DNA from: Bog-473 sp963741995
GTDB lineage: Bacteria > Actinomycetota > Acidimicrobiia > Acidimicrobiales > RAAP-2
Assembly: GCA_963741995.1 (NCBI GenBank)
Contig: CAVUKI010000003.1
Location: forward strand, 186,001-250,000
Direction of reading: 5' to 3'
Length of the DNA: 64,000 nt
Position numbers and translations under genes: made by a program. This document shows, in pieces, positions 59,290 through 64,000 of the stretch (position 1 is its first letter; each line of letters starts with the position of its first letter). The notes under the pieces are model-generated. The model saw only the letters and a list, made by a program, of their open reading frames with translations, made no database searches and was not told the DNA's origin.

Positions 59290-60189
59290 GTGATGGCGCC
59301 GCTCGTCCTAGCCGCCGACGTCGGCGGCACGCGGATGCGTGTCGCCCTGGTGGATCAACGCGGCACCGTGCTACTCCGGCGATCGGTCGCGACGCCCAGC
59401 CATGCCGACGTGCCGGAGGCACTGATCGACCTCGTTTGCAACGTCGGCGCCGAACACCAGTTCGGCATCGTGTCTCACGCGGTCGTGGGCTTACCTGGCG
59501 TCGTGGACTACGAGGCCGGGCGGCTGCTCTGGGCACCGCATCTCCCGGAGAGCTGGCCCGACCTGCTGTCGCGTCGTGACCTATCGGCCGGCCTCGGCCT
59601 CCCGACCCATATCGCCAACGACGCTGACCTCGCAGCAGTAGGTGAGGCCGCCTTCGGTGCCGGTGTGGGGAGCACGGACGTCGCCTACCTCACCATCTCG
59701 ACTGGCATCGGGGCCGGAGTGATCCACGACGGTCGTCTGGTCCGCGGGAGACGCTCCCTCGCAGAAGTGGGTCACACCGTCATCGACTGGAGCGCGTGGC
59801 GGGAGGGATCGCCTTGCACGCTCGAGGAATTGGGGTCGGGCAGCGGTATGGCGCGCCTGGCACGCGAGACCGGCCTTGGGGCCCTCAACGCCCTTGGAAT
59901 CGAATCGGCGATGAAGAGCGGTGAAGCCGGCGCGCTGGCCATCTGGCGTGGCGCCATTGCCGCCTGCGCCGTCGGGATTTGCAACCTCGTGATGACCTTC
60001 TACCCGAGCACCGTTGTCGTCGGCGGGGGGCTGGGTTGCGACCCCGGGTTCTTCGAGCCGCTCCGTGACTTCGTGCTGAGCCGGCACGAACATCACCCGG
60101 CCGACCTCACCATCGTGCAGTCGGCCCTGGGCGACGACGCCGGCCTGGCCGGAGCGGCCGCTTGGGAAGCGGCGACGCAACCGGCCTGA
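59290..60189 (+). CDS. ROK-family sugar kinase (glucokinase-like)
   Basis: A 299-residue protein. ATP-binding motif VLAADVGGTRMRVALVD, catalytic Asp in THIANDADLAAVGEA, and STGIGAGVIHDGRLVRG with AEVGHTVID are ROK features. The zinc motif CxCGxxGC is reduced to SPCTLEELGSGSG, so it is a zinc-less ROK protein. It is expected to make glucose 6-phosphate from glucose. Start GTG 59290 or ATG 59293. Confidence 0.9.
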   Translation: MMAPLVLAADVGGTRMRVALVDQRGTVLLRRSVATPSHADVPEALIDLVCNVGAEHQFGIVSHAVVGLPGVVDYEAGRLLWAPHLPESWPDLLSRRDLSAGLGLPTHIANDADLAAVGEAAFGAGVGSTDVAYLTISTGIGAGVIHDGRLVRGRRSLAEVGHTVIDWSAWREGSPCTLEELGSGSGMARLARETGLGALNALGIESAMKSGEAGALAIWRGAIAACAVGICNLVMTFYPSTVVVGGGLGCDPGFFEPLRDFVLSRHEHHPADLTIVQSALGDDAGLAGAAAWEAATQPA

Positions 60190-60263
60190 GAGCTGAGCGG
60201 CCCGAACTGGACATTCACAGGGTATGCACAGCATGCGCCCAGGCACCGGATCTGGCACGCAGG

Positions 60264-60395
60264 GCTGAGCACAAGAGGGCGATCTTCTCGTAGTTCGGAT
60301 CACGAGGGCATGGCGTCATTCGCGAGCTGTTGCTCGGTTCGGTCGGTACCTACTGCGCCCAACATGCTCACTGCCCCGTCGTGATCGCCAGCTTC
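60264..60395 (+). pseudogene. Universal stress protein, C-terminal remnant with an internal frameshift
   Basis: Joining two frames at an extra T near 60294 gives DLLVVGSRGHGVIRELLLGS, then VGTYCAQHAHCPVVIASF, the ATP-binding and dimer-strand end of a UspA protein (GxxG-9x-G-S pattern). About 45 residues are recognisable and nothing of the N-terminal half remains. It is a relic, 80 bp before a weak DosR-like box. Confidence 0.6.
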
Positions 60396-60472
60396 CGACG
60401 GCGATCGGCATCCCGCCGAAACACTCCATCCTCCGTCGGGCGATGTACGGCGAACCAAGGTCATGGCCGCTC

Positions 60473-60486
60473 GGGACCTTTCTCTC
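60473..60486. promoter_or_regulatory. Weak DosR-like box before the HTH-flavoprotein gene
   Basis: GGGACCTTTCTCTC matches only 10 of 14 core positions, mainly the left half, but it ends 36 bp before ATG 60523, the spacing shared by the better boxes. Confidence 0.4.
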
Positions 60487-60522
60487 TAGCGATCGGTCCG
60501 CCCGGTCCCTCAAAATGGCCCT

Positions 60523-61227
60523 ATGACGCCAACCCCTCAAATTGAAGAGCCGCCCGGTTCCACCGCGGAAACGGGCGCCAGCGACCTGGCCCGGCGCGTC
60601 ACTCACCGTCGAAAGGAACTCGGTCTTTCAGCCGAAGAGTTGGCGCAACGCGTCGGCATGGATCCCAATTATCTCAACTACTTCGAACACAATGCGAACG
60701 CTCGGTTGAGTGCTGGAACGTTCAACCTCATTGCGACTGTCCTGGACACGTCCCCGGTTGCTCTCGCGGGGGGCGGGCTGGACCGCGCACCCGGGAGGGC
60801 CAGAGGGAGGCGTCACCCCTCACTCGAAGTTCTGACCAGGAAGCAGTGTGACGCCCATGTTTCTGCAGGAGGGGTGGGCCGAGTTGTCTTTTCCACAGAA
60901 CGGGGCCCCGTTGCCCTACCCGTCAACTTTGAGTTCACGGCTGGGGAAGTCATTCTCAGTACGGACTCGGCGAAAGCCGATCTCCTCGCCGCTCAGCCGG
61001 TGGTCGGTTTCGAGATCGATCGTCTCGATGAGGCCTTCAGCGAAGGTTGGAGTGTGCTCATCAGCGGTCCTGCCCGTCATGTAGATGATCCCGATGAAGT
61101 GCTGCGGCTCTCATCGCTCGACCTCGAGACATGGGCGGGCGGCGATCGCCACGAGTTGGTCAAGATCACTCCTGTGACGGTCACAGGTCGTGTCATCGTG
61201 CACAACCCCGTTCCGGATGAGGACTGA
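60523..61227 (+). CDS. XRE-type HTH fused to a pyridoxamine-phosphate-oxidase-like domain
   Basis: A 234-residue protein. Residues about 23-75 form a Cro/C1-type helix-turn-helix (RRKELGLSAEELAQRVGMDPNYLNYFE). Residues about 100-225 form a split-barrel flavin-binding domain (GRVVFSTERGPVALPVNFEF, VGFEIDRLDEAFSEGWSVLISG, HELVKITPVTVTGR). This fusion occurs in actinobacteria. It may sense flavin or redox state and bind DNA. It starts at ATG 60523 after a weak DosR-like box; the trehalose-synthase-like gene lies about 110 bp downstream. Confidence 0.85.
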   Translation: MTPTPQIEEPPGSTAETGASDLARRVTHRRKELGLSAEELAQRVGMDPNYLNYFEHNANARLSAGTFNLIATVLDTSPVALAGGGLDRAPGRARGRRHPSLEVLTRKQCDAHVSAGGVGRVVFSTERGPVALPVNFEFTAGEVILSTDSAKADLLAAQPVVGFEIDRLDEAFSEGWSVLISGPARHVDDPDEVLRLSSLDLETWAGGDRHELVKITPVTVTGRVIVHNPVPDED

Positions 61228-61335
61228 GCCGACGCCAAGCCCGGCCTCCAGGCTGAACGTCGTTGGCCACCATCGTCGGTCGAATCAGATCGGTGGGTCG
61301 CCGGCGCCAATGGGTTTGTGGGTCAAGATAGGGAA

Positions 61336-62698
61336 ATGGCGGAACCTCGTGACATCGAGGTAACGGCGATTGCCCCCCAACGCCTCTCCTATCTCGTCGG
61401 AGAGTCGCGCCTGAACAGGCTCGTCCGCGCTGCAGAACAAACGCGGGCGGCACTGGGAGGCGCCCGAGTATGGAACATCGAGCGCGACGTCGGCCGGTGG
61501 CGGCGTCGCGGAGATGCTGCACACCCTTGTCGGATACTCACTCGGGTGCGGGGTCGACACCCGATGGGTGGTGATCAATGGCGACGAAGCCTTCTTCAAG
61601 ATCACCAAGCGCCTTCATAATCGGTTGCACGGCGTAGCTGGCGACACCGGCGAATTGGGCCAGTCCGAAGCCGACCACTACGCAGCAGTTCTGGACCAGA
61701 ACGCAGCTGCACTGAGCAACCGAGTCAACGAGGGTGATGTTGTCGTTTTGCATGACCCGCAGACCGCCGGTCTCGCTGGGGCCCTCACGGAGCGGGGGGC
61801 TCGGGTTGTTTGGCGGTGCCACATCGGCACAGAACGAATCAATGCGCACACCGAAGAGGGCTGGAACTTCCTGGAAAAGCATTTGAGGTTCTGTTGCACC
61901 TACGTCTTCTCGCACTTGGGCTTCGTCCCGCGATTTCTCGCGGGCGCCGACCTTGCCATCATTGCGCCCTCTATCGACCCACACACCGCGAAGAATCGGC
62001 GTCTGAACGGCGCTCAGGTACACAAGCTCTTGGTGAGGATCGGATTATTCGACGACGGCAGTGCGTCAGTGAGGTCGTTGGGGGCCGTTCTTGGCGGAGC
62101 AGGACCCATATCAATGGACGATCGGGTGGTTGTACAAGTGTCACGTTGGGATCACCTCAAAGACATGCAAGGTGTTCTTGAAGGGTTCGCCGGCAAGTCA
62201 ACGCGACAAGGAGATGTGAGACTCGCCCTCGTGGGCCCGGCGGTAGATGCCGTCTCCGATGATCCCGAGGGGGCAAGAGTCTTGGACGAATGTCTGACCT
62301 ATTGGGAGAATCTGCCCTCGAGACAGCGGAGCGCCGTGCGGCTGATCACGTTGCCCATGGACAACTTTGAACTGAACGCACTCATGGTTAACGCGATCCA
62401 ACGTCATGCCACGGTGGTCGTCCAGAAGAGTTTGGAAGAGGGTTTCGGTCTCACGGTTGCGGAGGCCATGTGGAAGTCGCGCCCGGTCGTGGCGTCTGCG
62501 GTTGGTGGCATCGTCGACCAATTGTCGCCCGGAACGGGAGCCCTACTGAGCGACCCATCGGACCTGGCTACCTTCGCCAAGACACTCGATGATCTGTTGG
62601 CGCGACCGGAGGAGATGGCGGCCATGGGACGCAGAGCGCGGGAACGGATTCGGTCCGATTTCCTCAGTGACCGCCATCTCGTCGACTACCGCGACTGA
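61336..62698 (+). CDS. TreT-like trehalose synthase (GT4), one-base frameshift
   Basis: A retaining GT-B glycosyltransferase. The first frame (ATG 61336) reads to GARVWNIE near 61480. The protein then continues one base on as ATSAGGGVAEMLHTLVGYSLG, the donor/acceptor loop of TreT. The rest is intact: INGDEAFFKITKRLHN, VLHDPQTAGLAGAL, RWDHLKDMQGVLEGF, and QKSLEEGFGLTVAEAMWKSRPVVAS with the nucleotide-sugar E-x7-E. TreT makes trehalose from NDP-glucose and glucose, reversibly. The span is one base over a multiple of three. With ROK glucokinase upstream, a trehalose or glucose route is plausible. Confidence 0.85.
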
Positions 62699-62808
62699 TC
62701 GAGCATGTCACGCGGCTCTAATCGGTCGCTCGGATGCCTCTGGGTTCCGGCGCATCGATTCCGGCCCTCGGAGGTCGTCACAAAAGAAGACCTACTGCCT
62801 CACAAGCC

Positions 62809-62822
62809 GGGACCAAAGTCCC
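62809..62822. promoter_or_regulatory. Strong DosR-like box before the Usp-like gene
   Basis: GGGACCAAAGTCCC matches 13 of 14 core positions, identical to the box at 49643, and ends 35 bp before ATG 62858. Confidence 0.7.
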
Positions 62823-62857
62823 TACCTGACCTGAGTTCCGGCGAAGAGAATTGAAGC

Positions 62858-63040
62858 ATGACCAGAACGGCTCGTCCTACAATCATGGCCAAAGTGAAGC
62901 AGATCCTGGGATCGCCAGGAGCAGCATCCCTTCTCGTCATCGGCTCCCGCGGGCACAGCGAGATCGCCAGTCTCATCTTCGGATCAGTGTCCGAGCGCTG
63001 GGTGGATCATGCAGCCCGTGCTACCACGGTCGTTGGCTGA
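62858..63040 (+). CDS. Short universal-stress-protein fragment (60 residues)
   Basis: It encodes only the C-terminal third of a UspA domain: KVKQILGSPGAASLLVIGSRGHSEIASLIFGSVSERWVDHA, with the ATP-binding G-x2-G-x9-G-S pattern, ending at ATTVVG. Full Usp domains are about 140 residues. Either the 5' part was deleted between the promoter and this point, or a short protein is made. A strong DosR-like box lies 35 bp upstream, and the acetyltransferase gene starts 5 bp after the stop, so it may now serve mostly as a leader cistron. Confidence 0.65.
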   Translation: MTRTARPTIMAKVKQILGSPGAASLLVIGSRGHSEIASLIFGSVSERWVDHAARATTVVG

Positions 63041-63045
63041 GTGCC

Positions 63046-63720
63046 ATGGCGAGCGTCTCAGGTGCGGGCAGCAGTCTCGACTCAGATTCAACGAGAGCAT
63101 CCTCCCCTCCTGCCTATCCACGTGATCTTGAGATCGCGGTTGTCTTCTCGGACGGCCCTCGCTATAGCCTGCGTCCGATCCGACCCGATGACGCAGTGCC
63201 CCTGGTCGAGTTTCATGAGCATCTTTCGCATCGATCGACCTATCTCAGGTTCTTTACGGTTCATCCGGCCCTTTCGGCTGGCGAAGTCGAGCGTTTCACC
63301 ACCGTGGACTACGTGGACCGCTTGGCTCTCGTGGTCGAGACTGAAGGAAAGCTGATTGCCGTGGGTCGGTTCGACCGACATGCTGGTACCGCAGAAGCCG
63401 AGGTGGCTTTCGTCGTAGCCGACGACTACCAGCACCACGGGATCGGGTCGCTCTTGCTTGATGAGCTGGGCCGCGCCGCGAGGGCCCGAGGCATCACGAC
63501 GTTCCTCGCCGATACGCTTTGCGAGAACAAACCCATGCTCGACGTGTTCCGTCACTCGGGGTTCGAGATGTCGACAGATATCGACTGCGGAACTGTCTCG
63601 CTACGATTCGAGATCCGCCTGACGGACTCGTACCGTGAGGCTCTGGCGATGCGAGACCAAGCGCGGCAAATAACTCGTCGCCCGATGATCGGACCAGTTC
63701 AAAGAGGAATCGAATGCTGA
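63046..63720 (+). CDS. GNAT-family acetyltransferase (Pat-like)
   Basis: A 224-residue protein. The GNAT domain (about residues 40-190) has YSLRPIRPDDAVPLVEFHEHLS, RFFTVHPALSAGEVERFTTVDY, the acetyl-CoA loop VADDYQHHGIGSLLLDEL, and ENKPMLDVFRHSGF. These features resemble the catalytic domain of protein lysine acetyltransferases Pat/KATmt, but the cAMP-binding domain is missing. ATG 63046 is 5 bp after the Usp-like gene. It overlaps the next gene, a deacetylase, by 7 bp. Confidence 0.87.
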   Translation: MASVSGAGSSLDSDSTRASSPPAYPRDLEIAVVFSDGPRYSLRPIRPDDAVPLVEFHEHLSHRSTYLRFFTVHPALSAGEVERFTTVDYVDRLALVVETEGKLIAVGRFDRHAGTAEAEVAFVVADDYQHHGIGSLLLDELGRAARARGITTFLADTLCENKPMLDVFRHSGFEMSTDIDCGTVSLRFEIRLTDSYREALAMRDQARQITRRPMIGPVQRGIEC

Positions 63721-64000
63721 TCGTGGCTGGTCCTTCAGGCGCCTGCTCGCATGACGGGGGCAAGTTACATCCTGAGCAACAGGGGCGGATCTTCTCAGTG
63801 ATGGATGGGGTGCGCGATCTCAACCTCGACGATGACATCAACTACGTAACCACGCCCAAGGCGGATCTCGACGACTTGGCACGGGTGCACTCCACCAAGT
63901 ACCTCGACGAACTCGATCGCTTCTGCCGTCAAGGCGGGGGCGACCTCGACCCTGATACGTACGCCCAAACGGATTCCTTCTCTGCGGCTCGCCGCGCTGT
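63714..64000 (+). CDS. Histone-deacetylase-family protein (AcuC-like), 5' part only
   Basis: The first 95 codons are present, the rest is beyond the window. The sequence LARVHSTKYLDELDRFCRQG and GGGDLDPDTYAQTDSFSAARRA is the N-terminal signature of class I/II deacetylase-fold proteins such as AcuC. The start CSHDGGKLHPEQQGRIFSV matches the H-P-E region. ATG 63714 has an AGAGGA site and overlaps the GNAT stop, so acetylation and deacetylation genes are coupled. The catalytic His/Asp residues are beyond the window. Confidence 0.85.
   Translation, partial: MLIVAGPSGACSHDGGKLHPEQQGRIFSVMDGVRDLNLDDDINYVTTPKADLDDLARVHSTKYLDELDRFCRQGGGDLDPDTYAQTDSFSAARRA

Noticed and set aside
21128..62698. Programmed +1 frameshifting as the cause of the split genes
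   Set aside because: No shared slippery sequence or adjacent stop codon of the prfB type was found at the break points; sequence error explains the uniform polarity better.

Overview
The window is high-GC DNA with actinobacterial hallmarks: a WhiB protein, a TopA with a long lysine-rich tail, GTG and TTG starts, a GlnR-like regulator beside a glutamine synthetase, a BTAD/AAA (SARP-type) regulator and a DosR-type regulator. Gene content suggests an Actinomycetota member, perhaps of the Acidimicrobiia; the class is an inference and no rRNA gene is present to confirm it.

Layout. About 1-8.1 kb is accessory DNA: the start of a tyrosine recombinase element that interrupts an IS3-family insertion sequence, an orphan FtsX-like permease, a YefM-YoeB toxin-antitoxin pair, and an integrative module (Rep, excisionase, integrase) ending in a tRNA-Pro(CGG) gene. 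From 8.2 to 43.5 kb lies mostly chromosomal housekeeping DNA: a CorC-like CBS protein, a receiver protein, two ArsA-like ATPases, WhiB, Nudix and metallo-beta-lactamase hydrolases, Mrp and an IscA/ErpA-type Fe-S protein, an odd 2Fe-2S/molybdopterin-subunit fusion, RidA, GlnR-like regulator and GlnA, NadE, a sigma factor, a HAD phosphatase, two TrkA proteins with an APC transporter, the proton pyrophosphatase, the topA-tmk-holB run, then an ABC transporter whose ATPase carries a cyclic-nucleotide-binding domain, a SARP regulator and two free cyclic-nucleotide-binding proteins. After tRNA-Thr(CGT) come a GadC-like transporter and a membrane protein.

The most interesting part is about 46-64 kb. 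It looks like a hypoxia or dormancy regulon. A DosR/DevR-like response regulator is followed by genes preceded by palindromes close to the mycobacterial DosR box. In four promoters the box ends 34-36 nt before the start codon. The genes form a coherent low-oxygen carbon module: GAPDH, a three-subunit pyruvate/2-oxoacid:ferredoxin oxidoreductase, a GltD-like flavoprotein with ferredoxin clusters, a PEP synthase, an acetyl-CoA hydrolase/CoA-transferase, PfkB and ROK sugar kinases, a TreT-like trehalose synthase, a HTH/flavin-reductase-like fusion, two universal-stress-protein remnants, and an acetyltransferase overlapping a histone-deacetylase-like gene at the window edge. The predicted outcome is glycolysis to acetyl-CoA with reduced ferredoxin, acetate or CoA recycling, PEP/pyruvate interconversion, and control by reversible protein acetylation.

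Many otherwise good genes (nadE, an ArsA ATPase, an APC transporter, an FtsX permease, a TreT-like synthase, one hypothetical) are split by a single extra base. All six clear cases have the same polarity, so sequence error is likely and pseudogene claims here need caution.
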